The position numbers were made by a program, and so were the translations under genes. Of a DNA stretch of 64,000 nucleotides, positions 36,501-43,400 are shown one piece after another (the first letter of the stretch is position 1; every line of letters begins with the position of its first letter). A model generated the notes under the pieces. That model searched no databases. It had not been told where the DNA came from and saw only the letters and a program-made list of their open reading frames with translations. This stretch comes from Paroedura picta (taxonomy: Eukaryota; Chordata; Lepidosauria; Squamata; Gekkonidae): the NCBI RefSeq assembly GCF_049243985.1, contig NC_135369.1, positions 26,148,765 through 26,212,764 of the forward strand. Reading direction: 5' to 3'.

Positions 36501-38796
36501 GTTGGCAACCCTACACAGAGGCCTTCAGTACAATCTGTTTCAAGGCACTGTACAAACCGCTAGCCACAGATGCAGGAGAGAGGAGGGAAAGGAGGAGGGA
36601 ACTCACAGCCATGAGGAAGGCAAGCCGGCCAGAGGCCCCACCACCGCTCAGGACGATGAGGGCCTGGTCTGGTTCCTGAGGAAGGAAGAGGAGAATAAAG
36701 AACCCTTGAGAGGAAACTCCCTCCCCTCGGCCACCCCGCCTTCCCTCCTGCCACTGGGCCTTCCTGGAGAGGAAGCAGCAGCCTTTCTTTGGGGCCTCCT
36801 CCCCACCTGGGAAGGACTCCTGCCCAGAGGCTGCCAAAATATACACGCCAGTAGAAGAAAGAAGTATCAAGCTGGCGATGGTGGAGTGATTTAATGTTCA
36901 AACCAAATTCACAATATTCAAAACAAGGGTCACTGCTATAGAGGAATTGTATGTAGTGAAGTTAATATTAGTAGACCCCTACAAATTTGAATTTATGAGG
37001 CCAGTTTGGGATTGAATTATACACCCATGATATTATAGAGACTACCATATTCGCCGGCGTATAAGACGACTGGGCGTATAAGACGACCCCCCAACATTTC
37101 CACTCAAAATATAGAGTTTGTTACATTACATTACAGTACTATGGGCCACTATGGGCAGCTATGTCTATCCCAATTGAAGTGCACCCGACATATAGGACGA
37201 TCCCCCCCCCCACTTGGAGACATGTTTTTCAGAGGACAAAAGTAGTCTTATACGCCTGCAAATACTGTAAGTTATGTTCAACAGTCAAAAAACATTATTA
37301 GAGGATTGAATTATTCCAATATTGAGATTTAGAATTCACTGATGAAGAAATTGAAAACGGACATATACCTGGGAATCTGTTTTGAAATTGTTTTGAATAT
37401 TGTGAATTTGGTTTGAACATTAAATCACTTCGCCATCACCAGCTTGAGACTTTTTTCTTCTACTGTATCACGGATGATGGGTCTTCACCTGTTAAAATAT
37501 ACAAGCCAAGCACGTGTGCACACACGCACACACACACGCACACCTGTAAAGGAATGGGCGCAAGAAGGCTTTTGGCTTTCTGTGCCATGCAGTGTAAATG
37601 CCTCTGAGCATGTGCAGCGGTCAGGGTGCTGCACGAGGATCTGGGAGACCCAGGTTGAAATCGTCCCTCTGCCATGAAGTTCACTGGGTGATTTCGGGCC
37701 AGTCATTCACTCTCCACCTAGCCTACCTTCCAGGGTTGTTGTATGGGAAATCCCCTGAGTTGCTTGGACAAAGGCTGGGATAGGTTGCTAGTAAATAGGT
37801 CATTCTTATCTCAATAGAGTAACCCAACCAAGCCCTGCAGATTTAGGATTGAAATGAGCAACTTCCATTTTTCCTCCCTTTGTCTATAGGCCAGGTCAAG
37901 CCCTAGGACAACTGTATCCCCAGTCAGGCAGCCCTGCCATATTTTAATCAGTGCACACCCTTCCATTCCACCTTAGGATAGCGTATGTGACAATTCAGCT
38001 CATCTGCCTAGTAACAGTGGATCCCTCACGGAGGGCTCAACAACTTTATCATAGAACTAATCTGTCCATGAGTAGGGTTAGTGGTACTTGGAAGGCATAA
38101 TCTGGAAGGAGGAGCACAGCTGGTTTATTTATCCATGTAGCACGTACTATGGGCCACACCCTTCCCCCATGGATCAGAGCTGTAGCCTCTCTCCTTCCCC
38201 CTTTTCCCTCTTTAAGGATACTCGGAGTGATACCCCTTTCTACTGCAGGGGTTTCTCCAGAGGAGGGGGCAAGGGCCAACCCAGGTAATCACCAGGCATG
38301 TCCTGCAAGGCTGGAGGGGGGAGTATTAAGACTGAGAGACACAAGTTGAGAGGCACAAACTGGTCCTAGAGCACAGCTCCAGACTGTTTCCACTTGGCTC
38401 CCTCATGATCAGGAGGACAACAGACTGTACATGAGATTGGAGGGTATTTCTTGGGCTCAAGTCATCCAAGATGTCCCCATCATGAGAGAAATAAGAAATA
38501 ATTCAAAACGGCCTTTCTCCCATTCTTTCCATGGCACACACACAAGCCCATTGGGCCACCAGAGAAAAGGAGGAAATCTGGACAAGCAGGTAGAAGATGG
38601 ACCAGTTTGCAAATTGCTCTCTGTGAAGCCTGGTTTGTGTGGACCCTTTTAGCCTTCCGAGCATTGTCTGCAGAACAAGATGAAAGCAGTTGTTCTTCCT
38701 GGGTTTCAAAATGAGGATCCACTGGACTTTGGTTCCATAGTGCTGCCAGGGCAAGGAACAGTGTTCAGTTATAGAGGCCTCAAGAAACATGCATGG

Positions 38797-38832
<36 letters not shown>

Positions 38833-41800
38833 CCTACAACACACACACAGCACTGGGCATCCACCTATCCTACCTTCAGCACCTCTTGTACTTTCCCAAT
38901 GATGTCCATCATTGTCTTCAGCACCGAGTCACTGTACAGCCTCTAAAGGAGATACAATAGGAATTTAAGTGCCTTCTCTCTCAACACCAAGCTCACCTTG
39001 ATGTCAGGTCCAGGCCACAGGGGGTTAACAAACCATCAGGGGGACAGATCCCTTCATGAGGCCTATGTGCCCAATGGAGTTCAGAAGGGTCTCTGGTTGG
39101 TTCTGGGCACAGGATTGTGGGGACAGGAGGATACCTCATAAGAGAAGAGCCCACATGATATGGCAGGGGTTCCCCAACCTTTTTGAGACTGCAGGCAGCT
39201 GTGAAATTCTGACACAGCGTTTTGGACACAGCCACAAAATGGCTGCCATAAAATGGCTGCTGCAGGAGGTGCATAGTGCAGGGGGTTGGACTAGATGACC
39301 CATGAGGGACCTTCCAACTCTATTATTCTATGGTTCTAGGTGCAAAATGGTTATCCCAGTTTACCTTCAGTCATGCAGCTGTGACCGAAGCAACATTTTA
39401 AAAAATCAGTGCAGCTAACCAAATTGCCAGTGGCCAACCAGAAGCCTTTCTGGACATAAGCCCCTCATTGCCCAACCTACTTCCTAAAAACATTTGGCAT
39501 GCACCAGAAAGTTGTGGGTGGGCGCCATGGTGCCCTTGGACCCTGTATGAGGGACCCCTGCAATAGGATTTCCATCTATAGTTACCAGTGAGGTTTTACC
39601 AGAGTACAGTAAAGCAGTAGCATTACCTCACATGATCTGGACAATAGAGTTCTTTTAATACAGCCTAAAATCCTGTTTGCCTTTTTAGCCACCGAATGAC
39701 ACTGCTCTTTGTAGTCTGGTGATCAGCTGTAATTTCAGGGGAACTCCAGGGCCCAGCTGCAGGCTGGCAACCCTCTGTTCACAGGATCCCAGGAAAAGAC
39801 TGCCTAAATGGACTCAGGATCCAGGCAGTGGGTCACATCCTGATCCTCCCTCTGGCATGGTATGTTTTGGAGAGCGAATTACCTTATAGTTGACCAAGGC
39901 TTCATCTTCTTCCTGGAAGATCTCAGCATCACAGTCCTTAAGGAGCTGGACAATCTCTGTGGGGTCAGCTTTGTCGATTTCTCGAGTGATGGGGTTCGAT
40001 TTTTCTGTGATAGGCAGGGCTGCCTCATACCCCGCCAACTGGAAGACAAGCGGCATGAAGGATCAAGGCCTGAGGAAAGGTCTGGGCAATAAGGATGGTG
40101 CACAAAGGCAGCTCGCCATGGCAGAAAGGACATGCAGAACTTCAAACAGCTCCAACAATCACACTCACAGCAGCCAAAATATTTGTCTTCAGCATGTTGC
40201 ACAATGTGAGACATCCCATCCTCCAGCAGAAACCCAGAGATTCACATAACTTGGAATGTGCGTGGTGCCGTGAAGTAAGGTTGCGTGAAAACATCTAATA
40301 GAATTTAGCCCAGGCTGGGCCCAGTCATTGAAGGGCACAGAGCTATTGTGTGCGTAGGTTCCCCTTTGAGCAAGAAGCAAGTGGAATTGGGTCCCTGAGC
40401 AGAGATGATGATGAAATCCAGGGGGGGCATAGCAATTTAGGCTAGGATCTAGAAGACTTGTGTTCAGATCCTCACTCTGTCATGACATTTGCTGAATTAC
40501 CTTGGACAAGTCACTCTTTCTACCCAACTACCCAGCAGAGTTTTTGTGAAGATAAAATGATGGGTGTATCGCTGAGTTCCCTGGCAGAAGAGTCTGAGGA
40601 CTAGGCAGTGTGTGTGTGTGTGTGAACCTTCCAATCCAAATGGAAGATCTACATGTTGGGAGCCTCTTGTGGTGCAGAGTGGTAAGTGGCAGAAATGCTG
40701 TCTGAAGCTGTCTGTCTGTCCATGGGAGTTCGATCCCAGCAGCCGGCTCAAGGTCGACCCAGCCTTCCATCCTTCCGAGGTGGGTAAAATGAGTACCCAG
40801 CTTGCAGTTGGGGGGTAAAATGGTAATGACTGGGGAAGGCACTGGCAAGGCCATCCTGTATTGAGTCTGCCATGAAAACACTGAAGGGCATCACCCCAAA
40901 GGTCAGACATGACTCAGTGCTTGCACAGGGGATACCTTTACCTTTACACCCATGAAGAATACCCATACATACACCACCTTCTTTTGCACTAATGACAAAC
41001 GGAATAAAAGACAAACATGGGGAGAACCTCCTTAAAATAACTTATACTATTGTGAGCATTTAGGCATGGAGCATTTAAACTAGACCAGCCACAAACTTTG
41101 CAGCCCACAATGACTAAAAGCCAGATCTGAAGCGCGTGAAAAGGTTTTGGCTGACTTCCAGGGAGCTGCTTTTGCAGTTAGCCAAGGGGGAGGACCATCT
41201 TCTAATATGTGCATGTGCGTGTATGCATACACAAGCGCATACATACTCAAGTATTCGTATGCTGTATACAGACTAAGTGTTGTCTGAGGACATTAGAGGG
41301 TTTTAGTGATTAATCCCGGTCCCTTGAATTGAGTCCAGAAACTACCTGGCTGCTCGACAACATTATTGTCCTCCCAGGTCTTCCCAGAGTCTATGCAATC
41401 AAATGTGTATTGTGGGTTTTATGCAGGGAACTGAATATCTGGCACAGAGAGGCCTTTTTAAGATCTGGGCCACACCATTTAACTAACCTGAAATGGTCTC
41501 AAGGAAGCTTACTTGCCCCATTGGGGGCATCATATACTCTAATGGGATACTGTTTCCCCACCGGGGAATGTCTTCAAAGACATTTGAAGAGCACCAACAG
41601 ACAGCTAGCTATTCTAATGAACTGTAGCTAAATAAAATTTTGTTTCTAAAGTTTCCATAGATAGAATTAAAGTAGGAAAGATAAGACAATGCTCCTTCAT
41701 ATGCACAGGCAAACAACTGCAAAAGGAAAGCAGCTCCAGGTGAACCTTTAGGCCAGCCTTTCTCAATTTTTTTACCATTGAGAACCCCCCCCCCCTTCAG

Positions 41801-42762
41801 ACTTTGAGAAACCTCAGATGTGGCACAATTTTGCAGAATATGATTGGAAAGCATTGCTGTGGACACATCCACTTGGGGCACCTCCCCTCCCCATCTACTC
41901 TAGGCCCAATCATTGGTCATGGGGGGCGTCAACATGACCATATATGGTCACATCACCCCATAAATGTTTACCAAATTTAAAAATAAATTTTAAAAATGAA
42001 GAAGTTAATTCAACCCACATAGGAAACCCTTGCAGGGCCATCCAGAAACCCCAGGGTTTCATGAAACTTTGGTTGAGACAGCCTCTTCTACATGATGGCT
42101 AGGCAGCCATATATGCACATAAAAAGATGCCTTCTGCCAAGTCATTGGTCCATCTACCCCAGTATTGTCTGCCCTGACTGGCTGCCACTCTTCAAGGTCA
42201 TTGGCAGAGGAAGGTCATCATTGGAACTGGATACATTTGGGGCTCTTCTGCATGTAAAGTGTGTACTCTGCTGAGTGAAGGTTGCTCCCTTGGACCAAAG
42301 AAGCTGGTCCTTCAGACAGGTATGTGAGGCCCAATACAAAACTACCGTCTTCAATAAACCTCCCTGGAGGGGCTATCAAAACAAAGCAAGGTGGGCTTCC
42401 AAGTGAAAGTACCCCTACGATTGTGACCATGCTCCCTCAAGGCCCCTTTCTTGGGAAACAGCTGCCTTTCTTGGGAAACAGCTGCCTAGATGCCTGTAAC
42501 CCCCCTCCCATGGATCATCCTCACAGACTGGCAACCAATGGCTTATATTTTCAAGAGTCATCTTGACCAAGCTCCCAGTGCCCTTCATGTCAACATGAAG
42601 GTCCAATGCTGTCCTGAGTGAACACAGTTGGCTGGATAATCTCGGACACAGTAGTCTCCAGTGGCCTTTCCCCCCGCCTAAGCTTCTCCTGTTGTTCCTT
42701 ACCTCCCACTTGCCAGGGTCTGGTGTGTCAATAACGTGAGAGTATTTCTTGGTGCCCCTCAT
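20204..42762 (-). CDS. GCKR: Glucokinase regulatory protein, complete gene (19 coding exons)
   Basis: The 19 exons listed below join in frame to 624 codons plus stop, 1875 nt; human GKRP is 625 residues. GKRP binds and holds glucokinase in the hepatocyte nucleus; fructose 6-phosphate strengthens and fructose 1-phosphate loosens the complex. The protein has two SIS (sugar isomerase) domains, about residues 90-285 and 320-500, then a C-terminal helical lid. The sugar-phosphate site known from human GKRP is intact at the same numbers: Gly107, Ser110, Glu153, Ser179, Glu348 and Lys514. Residue 446, polymorphic (Pro/Leu) in humans, is Pro. All introns checked obey GT-AG. Translation starts MRGTKKYSHVIDTP, beside human MPGTKRFQHVIETP. 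The gene is head to head with FNDC4, as in mammals. Its introns hold most of the transposable elements in the window, but no exon is damaged. Splice sites were inferred by eye from frame and homology. Confidence 0.97.
20605..20739 (-). CDS. GCKR: GCKR coding exon 18, lid domain
   Basis: RFMGQSQAKCLEVLLQVIYH then PEPFSEEIRAAEVSKHIAVA, residues 525-569. Confidence 0.96.
21424..21745 (-). repeat. 5S rRNA-derived SINE, split by a MITE
   Basis: The minus strand gives 'GATCTCATATCTTGGAAGCT', 'AAGCAAGGTTGGCTCTGAAG' and 'GTATTTGGATGGGAGATC', a degraded 5S rRNA promoter region, followed by the family tail 'GGGGTTGCCATAAACCAGC'. The palindromic hAT MITE at 21466-21601 interrupts the tail. Confidence 0.75.
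21466..21601. mobile_element. Palindromic hAT-type MITE
   Basis: It starts CAGGGGTAGTCAACC and ends GGTTGACTACCCCTG; the whole 136 bp is one inverted repeat around 'CCAGCATTTGCTGG'. Flanks CCATAGGG and CCATGGTG agree at 6 of 8 positions, as for a worn 8-bp hAT duplication. Confidence 0.88.
21755..22170 (-). mobile_element. Fold-back repeat with CTGATGA...GAAA core, split by CR1
   Basis: The same family as 55893-56176 in the other orientation (shared 'CCAAAACGGCCTCCAGATTA' and 'TGAACCGTCCTTTTTT'-type blocks). A CR1 3' end sits inside at 21990-22069. The ribozyme-like core is at 21880-21900. Confidence 0.6.
21990..22069 (+). mobile_element. CR1 LINE 3' end
   Basis: 'GTTGAGCAGGGGGTTGGACT' then 'AGATGGCCTG' and the 8-bp tail unit ATTCTATG, the hallmark of CR1 3' ends. 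Confidence 0.88.
22182..22331 (-). CDS. GCKR: GCKR coding exon 17
   Basis: RFQRELSTKWILNTVSTGAH then VLKGKVLRNHMVDLKVSNSK, residues 475-524. It includes Lys514 of the sugar-phosphate site. Confidence 0.97.
22831..22874. repeat. (CT)n microsatellite
   Basis: About 22 CT units, some 75 bp downstream of GCKR exon 16 on the gene's strand. Confidence 0.95.
22948..23031 (-). CDS. GCKR: GCKR coding exon 16
   Basis: ASLKKLFPSIISIMWPILFL then EYEGNFIQ, residues 447-474, almost identical to human. Confidence 0.97.
23222..23360 (-). repeat. tRNA-derived SINE, third family
   Basis: Reverse of a tRNA-like head followed by 'TCACTGGGTAATCTCAAGTC' and the 'CTCACAGAGTTGTGGTGAGG' block. Confidence 0.55.
23459..23801. 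mobile_element. Fold-back repeat with long arms
   Basis: Arms of about 130 bp ('TTGCAAAAATAATTTTAAAA', 'TTTATTACATAAAGTGCACT' and their complements) enclose a short centre holding CTGAGGA (23614) and AAAAC (23636). Confidence 0.75.
23890..24215. mobile_element. hAT-like DNA element, degraded
   Basis: 'CCAGGGTCCCCAACTGTGGC' is a worn hAT end, and 'GGCAGCCATTTTGTGGCT' occurs twice inside. The same interior wording recurs at 39164-39560. Confidence 0.45.
24396..24493 (-). CDS. GCKR: GCKR coding exon 15
   Basis: DLVEVEKLAVQVKERTSNMQ then ALCHATVGQYLP. The last codon is Pro446. Confidence 0.95.
24565..24755 (+). mobile_element. MITE of the AGGGTTGCCA family
   Basis: 'AGGGTTGCCAGCTCCAGGTC', then 'CAGCAGGATAGAATGCCATA' and 'TCCTCCAGAGCAGCCATTTC'. 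The right end runs into the unclassified repeat. Confidence 0.7.
24735..25460. repeat. Unclassified interspersed repeat, copy 2
   Basis: Inverted relative to 7608-8230 and sharing its blocks; longer because of a GGC/G-rich expansion at 25015-25045. It ends near GCKR exon 14 without touching it. Confidence 0.7.
25648..25715 (-). repeat. tRNA-like SINE head fragment
   Basis: On the minus strand: 'CTCAGTGGCAGAGCACCAGC' ... 'GGTCCCGGGTTTGATTC', the A and B boxes without a body. Confidence 0.6.
25847..25943 (-). CDS. GCKR: GCKR coding exon 14
   Basis: GPKFAFSEQDFVKTILPSLT then ELDTVLFLFTVD, residues 382-413 plus one base. Confidence 0.97.
26325..26815 (+). mobile_element. Fold-back (Penelope-like?) repeat interrupted by a SINE
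   Basis: 26340-26390 'AGCAGGAGTCCAGCAGCAC' and 26760-26815 'TTTAAGGTATGACTGGACTC' are inverted arms. Core CTGAAGA-A-GTGAG-CAATGA-CTCAC-GAAA at 26719-26746. A Sauria SINE at 26397-26699 splits the element. Confidence 0.65.
26397..26699 (+). repeat. Sauria-type SINE with (CTT)n tail
   Basis: 'TTTGGTGTAGTGGTTAGGAG' head, 'GGTTCGATTCTGCGC' B box, a CTT run at 26660-26699. It is inserted in the fold-back repeat, so it is the younger of the two. Confidence 0.88.
26926..27002 (-). CDS. GCKR: GCKR coding exon 13
   Basis: It completes an Asp, then INDVRGFLIGDHSEMFNREA DLIAQ. Confidence 0.97.
27452..27528. repeat. (AGT)n microsatellite, LINE tail
   Basis: About 26 AGT units abut the minus-strand LINE end at 27530-27830; preceded by a short (ATC)n run. 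Confidence 0.93.
27529..27830 (-). mobile_element. LINE 3' end (L2-like), trinucleotide tail
   Basis: It shares 'GGCTCAGGGCAGT', 'TGCCTGGTGGAAGAGCGCC' and 'GCAGACCCTGCAGAACTTGG' with 6742-7226. Confidence 0.65.
28228..28325 (-). CDS. GCKR: GCKR coding exon 12, start of SIS-2
   Basis: LQKKAYVYMVGWHTLGIIAI then MDGAECMPTFGA, residues 324-355. It contains ligand residue Glu348. Confidence 0.97.
28375..28575 (-). repeat. tRNA-derived SINE, third family
   Basis: Minus strand: 'TAGTGTAGTGGTTGAAGTGC', 'GGTTCAAATCCCTACACTGC' and 'CTTACCTCACAAGGGTATTA'. Confidence 0.7.
28687..28785 (-). CDS. GCKR: GCKR coding exon 11
   Basis: CLLEILRTYERAHKVTYSHS then KKIAALVKQAGT, ending with two bases of the next codon. 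Confidence 0.96.
28811..28905 (-). mobile_element. MITE of the AGGGTTGCCA family, partial
   Basis: 'CTAGGGTTGCCAACCTCCAG' then a short interior and 'GGAGATAGCAACCCC'. Confidence 0.6.
28971..29089 (-). CDS. GCKR: GCKR coding exon 10
   Basis: PEGITGSSRMKGGSATKVLL then ETLLLAAHKTVSKDSEISE, residues 251-289 plus two bases. Donor GTGAGT. Confidence 0.97.
29490..29845 (+). mobile_element. MITE of the AGGGTTGCCA family, split by CR1
   Basis: Left part 29490-29563 ('TTGGGAAATACTGGAGATTT'), right part 29697-29845 ('GGCCATTTTCTCCTGGTGAA', 'CCTGGAGGTTGGCAACCCTA'). CR1 lies between. Confidence 0.75.
29564..29696 (-). mobile_element. CR1 LINE 3' end
   Basis: Minus-strand tail units (AATCATAGAAT) then 'GAGTTGGAAGGGACATCCTG' and 'GGTGATCTAGTCTGACTCAC'. 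Confidence 0.85.
30769..30874 (-). CDS. GCKR: GCKR coding exon 9
   Basis: It completes an Arg, then NEKIEDFHSTFRQVAERMEK and LQESHKAFILNPAVG, residues 215-250. Confidence 0.97.
31270..31540 (-). repeat. Two Sauria-type SINE pieces in tandem
   Basis: 31273-31365 and 31367-31540 both begin (on +) 'AAGAAGAGTTGGTTCTTATA', so two 3' ends lie head to tail; the first lacks its tRNA-like half. Confidence 0.8.
31714..31808 (-). CDS. GCKR: GCKR coding exon 8
   Basis: APYVAGQLDFCMNNLDIFVP then VLVGFNPVSMA, residues 184-214 plus two bases. It matches human APFVAGQMDCCMNN. Confidence 0.97.
32434..32487 (-). CDS. GCKR: GCKR coding exon 7
   Basis: Residues 166-183, VCEGKKKVIFFGISCGLS, with Ser179 of the ligand site. 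54 bp, the smallest exon. Confidence 0.95.
32762..32955 (-). repeat. tRNA-derived SINE (Ala/Cys-like head)
   Basis: Minus strand: 'GGCTCCGTGGTAGAGAATGC', 'GGTCCCTGGTTCAATCC' and the body ending at 'TGAATCAGACCCTGGTCCAT' on +. Confidence 0.75.
32958..33165 (-). repeat. 5S rRNA-derived SINE
   Basis: Minus strand: 'CTCATCCGATCTTGAAACCT', 'AAGAGAGGTTGGCCCTAGTT', 'AGTATTTGTATGAGACCACC' (5S rRNA internal promoter region), then the tail 'TTACGGGGTTGTCATAGATC'. Confidence 0.8.
33465..33531 (-). CDS. GCKR: GCKR coding exon 6
   Basis: It completes Arg143, then SLVASQEGPEDNALLGIEDL NK. It contains ligand residue Glu153. Confidence 0.96.
33650..34785 (-). mobile_element. Degraded non-LTR LINE fragment, class uncertain
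   Basis: On the minus strand near 34370-34200 the translation includes RMNTSRLPHKLLWQK and WLKQIEEDLRSQRLT, like the 'GHVxRM..RLPK.LL...W..qi..DL' C-terminus of several LINE polymerases. The rest reads as a 3' region. At least one stop lies within this piece. Confidence 0.4.
34786..34867 (-). mobile_element. CR1 LINE 3' end
   Basis: Three AATCATAG tail units, then 'GTTGGAAGGGGCCATACAGG' and 'CCATCTAGTCCAACCCCCTG'. Confidence 0.9.
35292..35365 (-). CDS. GCKR: GCKR coding exon 5
   Basis: Residues 119-142 plus two bases, VSFNKLLKGLGQLPQYTYII then AGGD. Confidence 0.96.
35591..35860. mobile_element. 270-bp MITE with GGGGGATTTCYGCACC ends
   Basis: The left end GGGGGGATTTCTGCACCTG and the complement of the right end GGGGGATTTCCGCACCCG are inverted repeats that extend into GTTAAA. 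Noncoding. It shares 'TTCCGCACC' with the 914-bp element at 53420. Confidence 0.75.
36310..36513 (+). mobile_element. MITE of the AGGGTTGCCA family
   Basis: 'CCAGTCTCCAGATTGGGAAA', 'GGGGTAGAATGCCCGACAGC' and 'CCCTGGAGGTTGGCAACCCT'. It ends 94 bp from GCKR exon 4. Confidence 0.75.
36607..36675 (-). CDS. GCKR: GCKR coding exon 4, SIS-1 phosphate loop
   Basis: Residues 96-118. EPDQALIVLSGGGASGRLAF includes Gly107 and Ser110 of the sugar-phosphate site. Confidence 0.97.
36849..37465. mobile_element. Fold-back element with 75-bp arms
   Basis: The left arm CAGTAGAAGAAAGAAGTATC ... TTCACAATATTCAAAACAA is mirrored at 37385-37465. The right half holds CTGATGA...GAAA at 37339-37356. A second element (37045-37267) is nested inside. 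Confidence 0.8.
37045..37267. mobile_element. MITE with CCATATTCGCCGGCGTATAA ends and TA duplication
   Basis: The left end CCATATTCGCCGGCGTATAA and complement of the right end CAGTATTTGCAGGCGTATAA are inverted repeats. TA flanks both sides, as in Tc1/mariner-type insertion (class inferred). Nested in the fold-back element. Confidence 0.75.
37517..37542. repeat. (AC)n-like microsatellite
   Basis: CACACACGCACACACACACG-type run. Confidence 0.85.
37610..37800 (+). repeat. tRNA-derived SINE, third family
   Basis: Weak head, 'AGACCCAGGTTGAAATCGTC' B-box region, 'TTCACTGGGTGATTTCGGGC' and 'CCAGGGTTGTTGTATGGGAA'. Confidence 0.6.
38801..38830. repeat. (AC)n microsatellite
   Basis: Intronic, just downstream of GCKR exon 3 on the gene's strand. 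Confidence 0.95.
38874..38942 (-). CDS. GCKR: GCKR coding exon 3
   Basis: Residues 73-95, RLYSDSVLKTMMDIIGKVQE then VLK. The donor is GTAGGA. An (AC)n run begins 43 bp downstream in the intron. Confidence 0.95.
39164..39560. mobile_element. hAT-type element with nested CR1
   Basis: Ends CAGGGGTTCCCCAACC and GGGACCCCTG are inverted. The interior shares 'CACAAAATGGCTGC' with 23890-24215. A CR1 end (39274-39337) with an AGGTGCA duplication sits inside. Confidence 0.7.
39274..39337 (+). mobile_element. CR1 LINE 3' end flanked by a 7-bp repeat
   Basis: 'GTGCAGGGGGTTGGACTAGA' then 'TGACCC' and 'ATTATTCTATGGTTCT'. AGGTGCA occurs at 39267-39273 and 39338-39344. Confidence 0.8.
39883..40038 (-). CDS. 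GCKR: GCKR coding exon 2
   Basis: Residues 21-72, beginning LAGYEAALPITEKSNPITRE and ending EALVNYK. The acceptor is TTCCAG and the donor GTAATT. Confidence 0.97.
40430..40600 (+). repeat. tRNA-derived SINE, third family
   Basis: 'TAGAAGACTTGTGTTCAGAT', 'ACCTTGGACAAGTCACTC' and 'TTTTGTGAAGATAAAATGAT'. Confidence 0.65.
40655..40950 (+). repeat. tRNA-derived SINE with CCTTTACCTTTA tail
   Basis: Head 'TTGTGGTGCAGAGTGGTAAG' and B box 'GAGTTCGATCCC', then 'GCCTTCCATCCTTCCGAGGT', 'GTAATGACTGGGGAAGGCAC' and the tail 'GATACCTTTACCTTTACA'. A distinct family from the Sauria-type SINE. Confidence 0.82.
41753..42083. mobile_element. hAT-type nonautonomous element
   Basis: 'CCAGCCTTTCTCAA' at the left and 'TTGGTTGAGACAGCC' at the right form worn inverted ends; 'GAAACCCCAGGGTTTCATGA' is the usual subterminal hairpin. 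Confidence 0.6.
42120..42325 (-). repeat. tRNA-derived SINE (Ala/Cys-like), degraded
   Basis: 'GTCATTGGTCCATCTACCCC' and 'AGTATTGTCTGCCCTGACTG' are the reverse of the family's tail; the head is worn. Confidence 0.55.
42703..42762 (-). CDS. GCKR: GCKR coding exon 1
   Basis: Residues 1-20, MRGTKKYSHVIDTPDPGKWE, phase 0. The donor is GTAAGG. The ATG is chosen because it aligns with the human start. Confidence 0.95.
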
Positions 42763-42835
42763 GTTAGTTCGTGGCCAAGTTCAGGCTCTGAGCTACAGGA
42801 GGCTGACTTTGCCCTAACCTTATCAGGGCTCTGCA

Positions 42836-42848
42836 GTAATGATTAATC
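42836..42848 (-). promoter_or_regulatory. HNF1-like site in the GCKR proximal promoter
   Basis: GTAATGATTAATC (complement GATTAATCATTAC) lies about 75-85 bp upstream of the GCKR ATG. It matches 9 of 12 specified bases of the palindromic HNF1 consensus GTTAATNATTAAC. HNF1 drives liver genes, so the position is sensible. A GATA-type CTTATCAG lies at 42819-42826. Sequence match only. Confidence 0.4.
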
Positions 42849-43169
42849 CTGCCTAGTTAAATTTCAAGCTCCTCTATCTCTCTGCATCCCACAGGTAGGC
42901 ATATGTCCCTTACATATCTACAAAGGGGACCCTAACTCTGCCCTTGCCAGATCTCAGGGGCATGGCTGGCTGCTTGCGTCATTCCTGGCTTTCCGGGAGG
43001 AAACAGACCCAAGCCACAGCTGCGCAGCCGCACTCCACACCACAGTTAGGTATAAGATCCATAAGCAAGCACATGGAAAGGCTGAAAGAAGACAGGCAGT
43101 TTCCTGTGCAGGTGTTTAGTCCAGGCAGCTCTGCGCCCAGCAGGTAGCAATCCATTTACTTCGAATCAT

Positions 43170-43400
43170 GGAAGGGACATTCAGGGTCATCTAGTCCAAC
43201 CCCCTGCACAGTGCAGGAACTCACAACTACCTGCCCACCCATGGTGACCCCAATTTCATGCCCAAGTGACCCCTCCACCAAACATCTCCAGAATCCAGCC
43301 TGGCCTGGAGGAAATTCACCTACCATCCCATAGTGGCAATTAGCAATTCCCTGGATATGCAAAGAAGGGCCACAAGAGACAAACACTGGAATACAACTAC
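43170..43400 (-). mobile_element. CR1 LINE 3' region
   Basis: 'GGGTCATCTAGTCCAACCCC' then 'TGCACAGTGCAGGAACTCAC' and 'CAGAATCCAGCCTGGCCTGG'; homologous to 55618-55860 and 60378-60533. Confidence 0.82.
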
